Shown piece after piece: positions 37,414 to 46,583 of a stretch of DNA of 64,000 bases. Positions within the stretch are counted from its first letter, which is position 1; every line of letters begins with the position of its first letter. The notes beneath the pieces are model-generated. The model saw only the letters and a program-made list of their open reading frames with translations, was not told the origin of the DNA and searched no databases. The DNA comes from an uncultured Lachnospiraceae bacterium. GTDB taxonomy: Bacteria; Bacillota; Clostridia; Lachnospirales; Lachnospiraceae. A program made the translations under genes and the position numbers. Location of the stretch: assembly GCA_946624935.1 (NCBI GenBank), contig CAMOSN010000001.1, forward strand, positions 1 through 64,000, read 5' to 3'.

Positions 37414-38124
37414 TCAGGATCGGATCACCCGTTCCTTCAGATGTTCAAATACACTCCCGCTGCCTGCAGCTTCTCCCTCCAGCGGTTCCATTACAAAATG
37501 ATCGTCCTTCAGATAAGCGATCGCGGGAAGATTTGGGATTTCTCCGTCATCCTCTTTTTTGGTGATCGCCGACCGGCAGGCCGATGAAGCGATCCGCAGA
37601 TACGATGGCTTCAGCAGAAGGGCAGCCACGAAGGCTTCATCATACCCTGAATAACCGGCGGTAACCTGTCCCATACACCGGCCCAGGATGATCACGCTTC
37701 CATCCGCCCTGACACAGGCACCCGGCGGAACATCCCCGAGGATCACCAGAGAATTTTCACTTTCCAGTGTCTGACCCGGGCTGATGCTGCCATAATATAC
37801 TGCAGCATGCTCTGATACGGTCGACTCCAGCGCCCGGACGACTGCCTCCTTGTAGTACTCCGACGCCTCGGCGCTGTCATCCACGAGACACACGATCTGA
37901 ATGTGGGAATTCTCTGAAATGACACCGACCAGCGTCCGTTCCTGCTCTTCGGTCAAATCTCTTCCTTTAAAAGAAACTGCCATCTGCGCATTGCGGAAAA
38001 ACCTGGCTGCTTCCCGGAATTTCTCCCCGACATCCTTACAGAGCAGGTCGAAGGGAAGATCGTGATCAAGCAGAATGATCAGTCCGTAAGCACAGCTTTT
38101 GATGATCACGGAACTAGGCCGCAT
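37414..38124 (-). CDS. minC: Septum site-determining protein MinC
   Basis: GSISPGQTLESENSLVILGDVPPGACVRADGSVIILGRCMGQVTAGYSG; AALLLKPSYLRIA. Confidence 0.85.
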   Translation of the reverse strand: MRPSSVIIKSCAYGLIILLDHDLPFDLLCKDVGEKFREAARFFRNAQMAVSFKGRDLTEEQERTLVGVISENSHIQIVCLVDDSAEASEYYKEAVVRALESTVSEHAAVYYGSISPGQTLESENSLVILGDVPPGACVRADGSVIILGRCMGQVTAGYSGYDEAFVAALLLKPSYLRIASSACRSAITKKEDDGEIPNLPAIAYLKDDHFVMEPLEGEAAGSGSVFEHLKERVIRS

Positions 38125-38260
38125 GTTGGTTTCCTCCTTCCAGGTCGCTTATCCCGGTCCCAATTCCCGGGCCTGATCCCGCCTGGTATTTTCGTAAACA
38201 AAGGAACAGGCAGGATCCGAAGGAACGCTGCAGTACAGCAGTACATTTGAAAACGATGGA

Positions 38261-41161
38261 TCAGTCCTGAATCGCATCGTTTACCGTAACCGCTTCCACC
38301 GCATGTCCTGTGAGCAGCTCTGCTTCCGGCCTGGATCCGAAATAATAAGAAACGGTATCCATCGCCAGTGCAGCGGCGTTCGCGCTGCTGTACCCGTTTG
38401 CAATTCTCGCAGCAATGGCCATGGTCGGCGCTTCCTCCGTGGAATACGGAGCAAATCCGATAAATTCCGAATGGGTCGGTTTGGTGACGACCTCCTGCGC
38501 GGTTCCCGTTTTTCCGGCAATCGCGACATCATTAAAGGCCTTCAGAACCGAGTGATTGCGCACCATATCGCGCATGCCGCCGTGGATCGTGCTCCATAAA
38601 TAGTCCGGCAGTTCTACGAGCGAGTGAATCGTTGGATCATTTTCATCGATGGTATTTCCATTGGTGTCCGTCACCTTGTCGATCAGTGTGAGGTCATAAC
38701 AGGTACCCTTGTTCGCGATGGTGGCAACATACCGGGCAAGCTGTGATACGGTAAATGCATTGTTACTCTGTCCCATTGCCATCGGTACAGCACCGTAGGT
38801 AGCCATATGCGGAGCGCTCTCAGGCACCTCCACGCCGGACTTTGCATCAAAGCCGTACATGGATGCATATTTCTGCAGGGTCGCCACACCGGTGTCATCC
38901 TGATAGGTACCGCTCACCATACTCAGACGATATCCGATCGTGTTGAAATAATAATTACAGGAATCACGGATGGCACCCTGCAGCGTCTCGGCGCCGTGTG
39001 CACCGGGATATACCCAGCACTTGATCTCCGGATCCACCTCTGTAAATTTACCGGTACATACGATCCCCTCATCCACAGAAACCTGGTTTTCCATGATCCC
39101 CGCAGTTGCGGTGACGATTTTGAAGGTGGATCCCGGTGCCAGTACCTCCTGGGTCGCCCGTGAGTAGAATGGCGAAGAGAGATCGGTTACGAGCTTTGTA
39201 TAGTAGGCGGAATCCATCTCGTTGACCAGACGGTTATTGTCATAGCCAGGATAACTCACACAGCATTTCACATCACCGCTCCCAGGATCCACGATAACGA
39301 TCGATCCGGAACAGGGCATCAGCGCAAGCTGTGCAGGCGTAAGCTCCAGATTATAGATTTTATCCCGGATAAAATCATAGGCGCTCATTTCACCCGAAGA
39401 GAGTGCATCATAATCGGCATCGTTGCGTTCGAGAATATTCTGATCATACAGGAGCAGACATACCTCGCTTCCGCTTAAGGAGCCCTCCTTGAGCATGTAG
39501 CGGAATACACGCTTGCAGAAATCCGTGTCTGCGATCAGATTCTTCGAGATAAATTCGGAAAGCGCAGTGTAGATCTCATAGGAATCCATGTAGGAGGATT
39601 CCTCGATCACACCGTTCATGTCGATCCAGTTTTTGGAGATCGCATAGGTCAGAAATTCCTGAAGACTGATGGTTTCATCCTGATTCCAGGCGATCCATGT
39701 CAGATCACTTTCATCAATGGCGTCACGGTTGAGGATCCCCTGTGCCGGAAGCATAGTATTGACAATGTAGGACTGATATACCTGCATCTCCTCGGTAAGA
39801 TCCTTGTATGCAGTCGGCTGGGCAGTGGTAAGCTGTTCATGGATCTCCCGGAAGATCTCATCCGATTTTTTCAGGAACAGTTCATACACATGCTTTTCAT
39901 TGACGGATGCATCGGCGTCGGAAAGCTGTGCCACATCCAGCACATTATTCTCAAACAGAGAAAAATACACGTCATACACCGGAACGACAACATCATCCGA
40001 TGAGGTGTACCATTCTTCGTTGATTTCATCGGTATCCACAATGTGGCTCCACAGAATCCCGGCGATGTACTGTTCAAGGATCTTGTAGGCCGCCTTCTGC
40101 AGGTCACTCGAGATCGTCAGATACAGGTTGTTGCCGGCCTGCGGATCATCCCGGGATTCCACGCTCAGTTCCCGGCCGAGATTGTCTACATAAAGGGTCT
40201 CCAGTCCCTTGTCCCCGTGCAGCTGGGCTTCCATTACCTGCTCCAGCCCGACTTTTCCTACGATGTCCGAGCTGTCATATCGCTTATCCGGATTGGCTTC
40301 CTGAAGGGAAGCGAGCTCTTCGGAGGAAACCTTACCGGTATATCCGATAATCTGCGCAAAATATTCCGCGTCATTGTAAACGCGCTGATAATCCTCCGAA
40401 ACATCGATCCCGGCCAGCACATCACTGTTTTCAAGAAGCTGGGCCACGGTTTCCTCACATACATCCTTTGCGATGGTGATGGAATTATAGCGCTGATAGC
40501 TGTTCTGTGCCAGCAGATTGCGCATCGCACACAGCTGCAGGATCTCTTCTTTTGTGAAGCTGTCCGGCAGTTCGTAGTCAGCCCGCTCCCGGACGGTGAT
40601 TCGTTCATCCAGGATGCCGTAGTATTTTGTGGAACACAGAAGCTCGATCAGATCGGCGGCACTGATATTTCGCTGCTCCTCGGTCAGGTCGTCGATATAG
40701 ATCTGCCCGAAGACATCGGCTTTGAAACGGCTCAGCGTGAAGCCGGTCGCGTCATATGCGTACTGACCGTCTTCATCGAGGAACACATGAAAATCCGTAT
40801 ATACGTTATCGCCATGCCCTTCAATGATCTGAATCGAACGGTAGAGCGTACTGTTCAGTGTGAGGTTGCGGATGTGTGTAGAGGGATAATATCCGCTGTC
40901 TTCAAAGGTTACAACATAGGAAAGCTTATTATATGCCAGCAGATTTCCGTCACAGTCGTAAATTTCTCCGCGCGTACTGGAAAGCTTTCGTTCCTTTTTG
41001 ATCCGCATGGTAAAATCGGATTTATAGCTCTCCCCATTGACGATCTGCAGGTCAAACAGACGGTTGACCAGCACACCGCACAGCACGGAGAAAAGAGCAC
41101 CCAGTATAATGAGCCGCAGGAAGGTACCCTGTAAGAAACGGCCTTTTCTTTTTCTATGCAA
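38261..41161 (-). CDS. mrdA: Penicillin-binding protein 2-type transpeptidase, large (966 aa)
   Basis: LAPGSTFKIVTA, SCNYYFN, GKTGTAQEV; located between mreD and minC/rodA. Confidence 0.92.
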   Translation of the reverse strand: MHRKRKGRFLQGTFLRLIILGALFSVLCGVLVNRLFDLQIVNGESYKSDFTMRIKKERKLSSTRGEIYDCDGNLLAYNKLSYVVTFEDSGYYPSTHIRNLTLNSTLYRSIQIIEGHGDNVYTDFHVFLDEDGQYAYDATGFTLSRFKADVFGQIYIDDLTEEQRNISAADLIELLCSTKYYGILDERITVRERADYELPDSFTKEEILQLCAMRNLLAQNSYQRYNSITIAKDVCEETVAQLLENSDVLAGIDVSEDYQRVYNDAEYFAQIIGYTGKVSSEELASLQEANPDKRYDSSDIVGKVGLEQVMEAQLHGDKGLETLYVDNLGRELSVESRDDPQAGNNLYLTISSDLQKAAYKILEQYIAGILWSHIVDTDEINEEWYTSSDDVVVPVYDVYFSLFENNVLDVAQLSDADASVNEKHVYELFLKKSDEIFREIHEQLTTAQPTAYKDLTEEMQVYQSYIVNTMLPAQGILNRDAIDESDLTWIAWNQDETISLQEFLTYAISKNWIDMNGVIEESSYMDSYEIYTALSEFISKNLIADTDFCKRVFRYMLKEGSLSGSEVCLLLYDQNILERNDADYDALSSGEMSAYDFIRDKIYNLELTPAQLALMPCSGSIVIVDPGSGDVKCCVSYPGYDNNRLVNEMDSAYYTKLVTDLSSPFYSRATQEVLAPGSTFKIVTATAGIMENQVSVDEGIVCTGKFTEVDPEIKCWVYPGAHGAETLQGAIRDSCNYYFNTIGYRLSMVSGTYQDDTGVATLQKYASMYGFDAKSGVEVPESAPHMATYGAVPMAMGQSNNAFTVSQLARYVATIANKGTCYDLTLIDKVTDTNGNTIDENDPTIHSLVELPDYLWSTIHGGMRDMVRNHSVLKAFNDVAIAGKTGTAQEVVTKPTHSEFIGFAPYSTEEAPTMAIAARIANGYSSANAAALAMDTVSYYFGSRPEAELLTGHAVEAVTVNDAIQD

Positions 41162-41672
41162 AACGATCCATACTCCTTTTGTCGGATTTGCTCAGCCACT
41201 GGTTGATCCGGTAGATCAGCCGATAAACGACCAGCGTGATGAGCAGAGTGTAGACTACCTCGGGGATGATGATCCTGTGCAGATAAAACAGCAGGTGGAT
41301 CCTCCCCCGCATAAGGAAGGTAAAGGCATAGCAGTATAAGCCGTATGCCAGATTGCTGATGCTGCAAAGAAGCAGCGGAGTTTTTATGTCGTCGTCATAA
41401 AAAATACGATAAAAATAACCACACAGATATCCGATCCACATATAGATCAGTGCATTGAATCCGATGGTTCCCGGGTACAGCAGATCCATCAGAAGACCAC
41501 CGAAAAACCCGGTGTACATACCGGTCTTCCGCCCGCACATCAGAGCAAAGGAAGCGGTCAGGATCACCAGCAGATTCGGCTTGATGGATGCAATCGCGAA
41601 CACCTGAAACAGACTGCACTGTGCGATTACGGTAACGATGAGCAGAATGCCCATCACAATTCTACGCTTCAT
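41154..41672 (-). CDS. mreD: Rod shape-determining protein MreD
   Basis: Multi-TM; gene order mreB-C-D. Confidence 0.88.
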   Translation of the reverse strand: MKRRIVMGILLIVTVIAQCSLFQVFAIASIKPNLLVILTASFALMCGRKTGMYTGFFGGLLMDLLYPGTIGFNALIYMWIGYLCGYFYRIFYDDDIKTPLLLCSISNLAYGLYCYAFTFLMRGRIHLLFYLHRIIIPEVVYTLLITLVVYRLIYRINQWLSKSDKRSMDRFA

Positions 41673-41730
41673 TCCCTATCCTCTCCTCTTTTATGACCCT
41701 CCCATGGCTGTCAGGTCATAAGGGGATGGT

Positions 41731-42711
41731 TCAATCGCCCTGTCCTTCCCCGTCTTCTGCGCCGGCAGCCTCCTCCTGTGGGGCATCATCTCCAGCTGCT
41801 AAAAGGGCACTTTCAGGACGGTCCACATCATTGATCACGCTCGTTTTTGCGTTTTCAGGACTGGCAACATACTGCTTCAGATCCTTGATCACCAGCACCT
41901 CCTGAAGATGGAGGAAATCAGCTACAGGTGTGATCTGGCCGGATTTCGTCAGATTGTTCGCATCGTTCCCGAGCTCACTGATATATCCGATCAGAATGCC
42001 CGGCAGATATTTTTCACTGATGTTGGAGGTCACTACTTTATCCCCGACATGGACCTTGTTATCGCGGTCAGTCAGCTTGACCAGGCTTAATGATCCCGAA
42101 TCGATCAGCTGCAGATTGCCGGCAATAATACACGTATCAGAGGTTTCGGACACCATGGCGCTGACGTTGCTGTTATCGTCGATGATCGAGCGGACCACTG
42201 CCCAGTTGGGACCGGCCTCCGTCACGATCCCCACCAGTCCGGCACCGCCCAGCACATTACAGTTGACCCGTACGCCGTCCTGCGTGCCTCGGTCAATGGT
42301 AAAGTTCGAGAACCAGTTTCCGCTGTCCTTTGAGATAACATGGGCACCGATCGTTTCATAATCTGCATAGGTATCCGAGAGCTGCACCAGCTCCCGAAGC
42401 CTTGAAAGCTCCTCCTTATCCAGCACCAGCTGGGAATTCTCTGAAGTCAGGGTATCCACACGCGCCTTCAGTTCTTCATTTTCCACCCGCAGCGCAGCCG
42501 AATCGCGAAAGTTTTCCGTGATGGATCCAAGCCACGACCCGAAGGTATTGATTCCCTTCTGGATCGGCGTAACGATCACACCGGCAGCCTGATGGACGAC
42601 TCCGGTTGTTTCCTGCCCTGTCAGTGACACAATGATCAGAAGAGCGCATAGAATGGAAAGCAGTATGATCACCCTGCTTCCCGCCTGCCCTGTATTTCGT
42701 TTTTCTCTCAT
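41731..42711 (-). CDS. mreC: Rod shape-determining protein MreC
   Basis: TM plus coiled coil; ISKDSGNWFSNFTIDRGTQDGV; GLVGIVTEAG. Confidence 0.93.
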   Translation of the reverse strand: MREKRNTGQAGSRVIILLSILCALLIIVSLTGQETTGVVHQAAGVIVTPIQKGINTFGSWLGSITENFRDSAALRVENEELKARVDTLTSENSQLVLDKEELSRLRELVQLSDTYADYETIGAHVISKDSGNWFSNFTIDRGTQDGVRVNCNVLGGAGLVGIVTEAGPNWAVVRSIIDDNSNVSAMVSETSDTCIIAGNLQLIDSGSLSLVKLTDRDNKVHVGDKVVTSNISEKYLPGILIGYISELGNDANNLTKSGQITPVADFLHLQEVLVIKDLKQYVASPENAKTSVINDVDRPESALLAAGDDAPQEEAAGAEDGEGQGD

Positions 42712-42769
42712 AAGCGTCTGTTCCTTCTGTAATTCCCTCAGTACTTATTCCCCTCAGTATGGATCAGCT

Positions 42770-43780
42770 TCAATATTCATTAATGGAAGGGGCTCGGGTA
42801 AGACTTTTGAGTTCTTTGTTGTTTATGATCTGCAGGATGCCGCGAATCGTACTGTTGCGTGGATCCTGCAGATGGTAGATCGGAAGGCCGATCTCCTTCT
42901 GCATGTAGATCGGAAGATTGAGAATCATGGACACCCCGCCGGTGAGGAAGATTCCCTCCCGTGCGATGTCCCTGGCCAGCTGCGGCGGTATCCTTCCGTA
43001 AATGCCGCGGATCTCGGTGATGATCCGGTCGATGGTTTCGAGAATCGCAACACTCACTGCAAGGGAAGGAATCATATCGGACTTGGGAAGGCCCGAAAGC
43101 GTATGGATTCCGAACACCTTCTGCTCCAGACGGGGCCCGTTGATCATGAAGGCAAGATTGTTTTTCAACCGCTCTGCGGTTTTCATTCCGACATGCAGAT
43201 TGAATTTCCTGCGGATCATGGTGACGATGTCTCCATCCAGTGTTTTTCCGCCAAGCTTCAGGGTCTGCCCGAGGATCACTCTTCCACCGGTGATCACGGA
43301 TATTTCCGTGGTATCAGCACCGATGTTCACAAGCATGTGACCGCTGCTCTCCAGCACCGGAAGACCGATACTGACCGCATCGGCGATGCCTTTATCAACA
43401 AGGCGCACACGGCTGGTCTGCCGGCTGTCCATCAGAACATTGAAAAAAGCCCTCTGTTCTACCGGGGTCACATTGGAAGGCACAGCAAGACACAGTCCGG
43501 AGCTTTTCCGGGCAAAGGATGTAAACTTTTTCAGGGTATAGGAAAGCACCAGTTCCATGTTTGTGGCACTGGCAATGACACCTCCGGACATGGGACATGA
43601 CACTTCAACATCCGCAGGATTTTTTTCATACATTTCCCATGCTTCGTTGCCGATGGCAAGCACCTTGCCGCGGCGCAGTGCGATCATGTTCCTGCTGTCC
43701 AGAAACTTCTCACCGCTGCGGTCACGAAGCTTTATGGTATCGGTCCCCAGATCGACACCGTGCAATGACGAAAACAGCAT
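42770..43780 (-). CDS. mreB: MreB-like actin
   Basis: GVDLGTDTIKL; LVNIGADTTEISVITGG; GIFLTGGVSMI. Confidence 0.9.
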   Translation of the reverse strand: MLFSSLHGVDLGTDTIKLRDRSGEKFLDSRNMIALRRGKVLAIGNEAWEMYEKNPADVEVSCPMSGGVIASATNMELVLSYTLKKFTSFARKSSGLCLAVPSNVTPVEQRAFFNVLMDSRQTSRVRLVDKGIADAVSIGLPVLESSGHMLVNIGADTTEISVITGGRVILGQTLKLGGKTLDGDIVTMIRRKFNLHVGMKTAERLKNNLAFMINGPRLEQKVFGIHTLSGLPKSDMIPSLAVSVAILETIDRIITEIRGIYGRIPPQLARDIAREGIFLTGGVSMILNLPIYMQKEIGLPIYHLQDPRNSTIRGILQIINNKELKSLTRAPSINEY

Positions 43781-43808
43781 ATCGTCTTATCCTTTTCCAA
43801 TTGATGCA

Positions 43809-44513
43809 TCAGAGCAGATTTTCTCTGCGCATGCTGATATAGCTGCGATCACCGATAATAATATGGTCGAGCAGCTCAATGCCCAGCAGCTCTCCCCCGG
43901 CCCGGACCCTCTCCGTGATCAGAATATCCTCCGCACTGGGGGTGGGATCACCACTGGGATGATTGTGCAACAGTATAATATGTACACAGCGGCTTCGCAG
44001 TGCACACATAAAAATCTCACGCGGAGAGATCAGCGAAGCATTGACCGTACCGCTGGAGATCACTTTTTCACCCAGCAGATGACCTTTTGTGTCGAGCATG
44101 AGCAGAAGCACCTTCTCGCACTCGGCGTGACGATATTCTTCCATATAATAATCTGTGATCACGTCCGGATCCTGGAAGCAGGTCGTGCTCGGATTGAGTG
44201 CTTTTCTTGCGATCCGGACAGAAAGCTCGGCAATACATTTCAACTGCATGGCCTTCACTTTCCCGACCCCGCGAATCTGCAGAAGCTGGGATGCACTGTG
44301 ATGATAAAGACCGGAAAGTCCTTCCCGGCCCAGTTCATTTACGATCCTCCTGCTCAGATCCAGCACGCTCTCACCGGCAACGCCTGTGCGCAGGATCACA
44401 CTCAGAAGCTCCGCCTCCGACAGAGACCGTTCCCCTTCCTTCCAGCACTTTTCATAGGGACGTTCGCATTCAGGGAGCTTCACGATTTGAGATTTTTTTT
44501 CTTTCCGCGGCAT
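43809..44513 (-). CDS. radC: RadC-family JAB-domain protein
   Basis: LLHNHPSGDPTPSAEDI; HhH IRGVGKVKAMQL. Confidence 0.94.
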   Translation of the reverse strand: MPRKEKKSQIVKLPECERPYEKCWKEGERSLSEAELLSVILRTGVAGESVLDLSRRIVNELGREGLSGLYHHSASQLLQIRGVGKVKAMQLKCIAELSVRIARKALNPSTTCFQDPDVITDYYMEEYRHAECEKVLLLMLDTKGHLLGEKVISSGTVNASLISPREIFMCALRSRCVHIILLHNHPSGDPTPSAEDILITERVRAGGELLGIELLDHIIIGDRSYISMRRENLL

Positions 44514-44656
44514 AAGTTTTACCGCTCTCTCCGATGTATTTTCCTCTCTCCCTGAGGAAAATGCAATTTTATTATTTCATTTTTTGACCATAAAGTCAAC
44601 TGCAGACGGCGCATTCCCCTGCAATCTTTGCACCGGGAGATGCGCCGCCTGTTCAG

Positions 44657-46291
44657 TCAGCTGTTATTCTGTTTTTCTACCAGTCGTTCTCCGCAGTAGA
44701 TCTCACGAAGCTTCGGCTTGTCGATCTTGCCGGTCGCATTGCGGATCACCGGGGCGAAAATAAACTTTCTGGGACGCTTGTAACGGGGAAGGTCGACACA
44801 GAATGCACGCAGCTCATCCTCCGAAAGCTCCATTCCTTCTTTTACCTGCACAATGGCTGCGGCGATCTCGCCCAGTCTCTGATCCGGCAGACCGATCACG
44901 GCCGCATCATGGATCTTATTATTGGTCATCAGGAAGTTTTCGATCTGCACCGGATAAAGGTTCTCGCCTCCGGAGATGATCACATCCTTCTTGCGGTCAA
45001 CCAGGAAAATAAATCCATCCTCATCCATCCGGGCCATATCGCCCGTGTGCAGCCATCCCTCCTTCAGCACCTCAGCGGTGGCCTCCGGATTCTTGTAGTA
45101 TTCGACCATGACGCCGGGTCCTTTTACGCACAGCTCGCCGACTTCGCCGCGCTCCACCGGGACATTGTTTTCATCAACGATCTTGGTTTTCCATCCATGG
45201 CCAGGTACGCCGATGGCGCCGACCTTGTGAATGTTGTCCATGCCAAGGTGAACACAGCCCGGACCGGTGGATTCGGACAGACCATAGTTCGTGTCGTATT
45301 TATGATGTGGGAAGTATTCCATCCAGCGGCGGATCAGACTGGGCGGAACCGGCTGCGCACCGATGTGCATGAGCCTCCACTGGCTGAGATGATAATCCTC
45401 GAGCCGGATCTTTCCGGAATCCAGTGCTGCAAGAATATCCTGTGCCCACGGCACCAGCAGCCACACGATCGTACACTGCTCATTGGACACCGCGGAGAAA
45501 ATGGCCTCCGGCGAATTGCCCTTCAGGATCACAGCCCTGCTGCCGGTATACAGTGAACCGAACCAGTGCATTTTTGCACCGGTGTGGTACAGGGGCGGAA
45601 TACACAGGAAATTGTCCTTCTTTGTCGTTTCATGATGGATAGCCTCCATCTGGGCAGACTGCATCAGAGCAGTATGTTTATGCAGAATTGCCTTCGGGAA
45701 ACCGGTCGTACCCGAGGAAAAATAAATAGCGGCATCATCGATATCCTCGATCAGAATCCTGGGTGCGGTCGAGGAGCTGTTGGAGGACTGCCGGAAATAA
45801 TCCTCCGCATAGGACGGACACTGATCCCCGACGAAATACAGCAGCGTATTCTTCTTGATATGGCCGGCGATATCCTCAATTCTTCCGATAAATTCCGGAC
45901 CATAGAACAGCACGTCGGAATCGGACGCCTCCAGGCAGTAACGGATCTCTTCAGCGGTAAAACGGAAATTCAGAGGAACCGCCAGGCACCCTGCCTTCAG
46001 AATCCCGAAATAGATCGGCAGCCATTCCAGGCAGTTCATCAGCAGAATCGAGCACTTCTGTCCCTTGCGGATGCCTCTGGACATAAGCATGTTGGCCACA
46101 CGGTTGGCCTTCTCGTCAAACACGGACCAGGTGATTTCTCTGCGGTAGTAGGAACTGGAGGTCGGCTGGATGAGCTCGTACTCTTTCCATGTCACACGCT
46201 GTTCCTCCCGTATCTCGGGATTGATCTCCACCAGTGCCACTTCTTCTCCGTACAATTTGCTGTTTCGTTCCAGCAGGTCAGTAATCGGCAT
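44657..46291 (-). CDS. AMP-dependent acyl-CoA synthetase/ligase
   Basis: YFSSGTTGFPKAILHKH; GWLHTGDMARMDEDGFIFLVDRKKDVIISGGENLYP. Confidence 0.93.
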   Translation of the reverse strand: MPITDLLERNSKLYGEEVALVEINPEIREEQRVTWKEYELIQPTSSSYYRREITWSVFDEKANRVANMLMSRGIRKGQKCSILLMNCLEWLPIYFGILKAGCLAVPLNFRFTAEEIRYCLEASDSDVLFYGPEFIGRIEDIAGHIKKNTLLYFVGDQCPSYAEDYFRQSSNSSSTAPRILIEDIDDAAIYFSSGTTGFPKAILHKHTALMQSAQMEAIHHETTKKDNFLCIPPLYHTGAKMHWFGSLYTGSRAVILKGNSPEAIFSAVSNEQCTIVWLLVPWAQDILAALDSGKIRLEDYHLSQWRLMHIGAQPVPPSLIRRWMEYFPHHKYDTNYGLSESTGPGCVHLGMDNIHKVGAIGVPGHGWKTKIVDENNVPVERGEVGELCVKGPGVMVEYYKNPEATAEVLKEGWLHTGDMARMDEDGFIFLVDRKKDVIISGGENLYPVQIENFLMTNNKIHDAAVIGLPDQRLGEIAAAIVQVKEGMELSEDELRAFCVDLPRYKRPRKFIFAPVIRNATGKIDKPKLREIYCGERLVEKQNNS

Positions 46292-46475
46292 TTTATGTGT
46301 CCTCTCTGTTTCTAGATTGTATTGGTTTAACCCGTTAAAGCATATTAGCGTTTTTTAAAGAAAATGTCAAGCCATTCCGGATAGATTCCAGGGAGATACT
46401 GCTTGCTTTTCGCCAGGTTTCAGGCTACTATAGAGACTGATGCAGTTTATGGAATGACAGACAGCTGCAAATAGA

Positions 46476-46547
46476 TTGCATATTGCGATCATTAATACGT
46501 ATAATTATAGAGTGTTAATGAATTCGTACCGTGGATCATGATCACGG
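46476..46547 (+). promoter_or_regulatory. Candidate iorA promoter and operator
   Basis: TTGCAT (46476-46481), 18-bp spacer, TATAAT (46500-46505); palindromic CCGTG-GATCATGAT-CACGG (46529-46547). Confidence 0.5.
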
Positions 46548-46583
46548 ATCATCAGTATGCATAGATGGACAAGGAGGTTAAGA

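Noticed and set aside
40043-41134. 363-aa plus-strand ORF opposite the PBP2 gene
   Set aside because: Antisense to a well-supported transpeptidase gene.
44610-44649. GGCGCATtCCC...GGGagATGCGCC hairpin after the acyl-CoA ligase
   Set aside because: No T-run on the minus strand; not confident enough to call a terminator.
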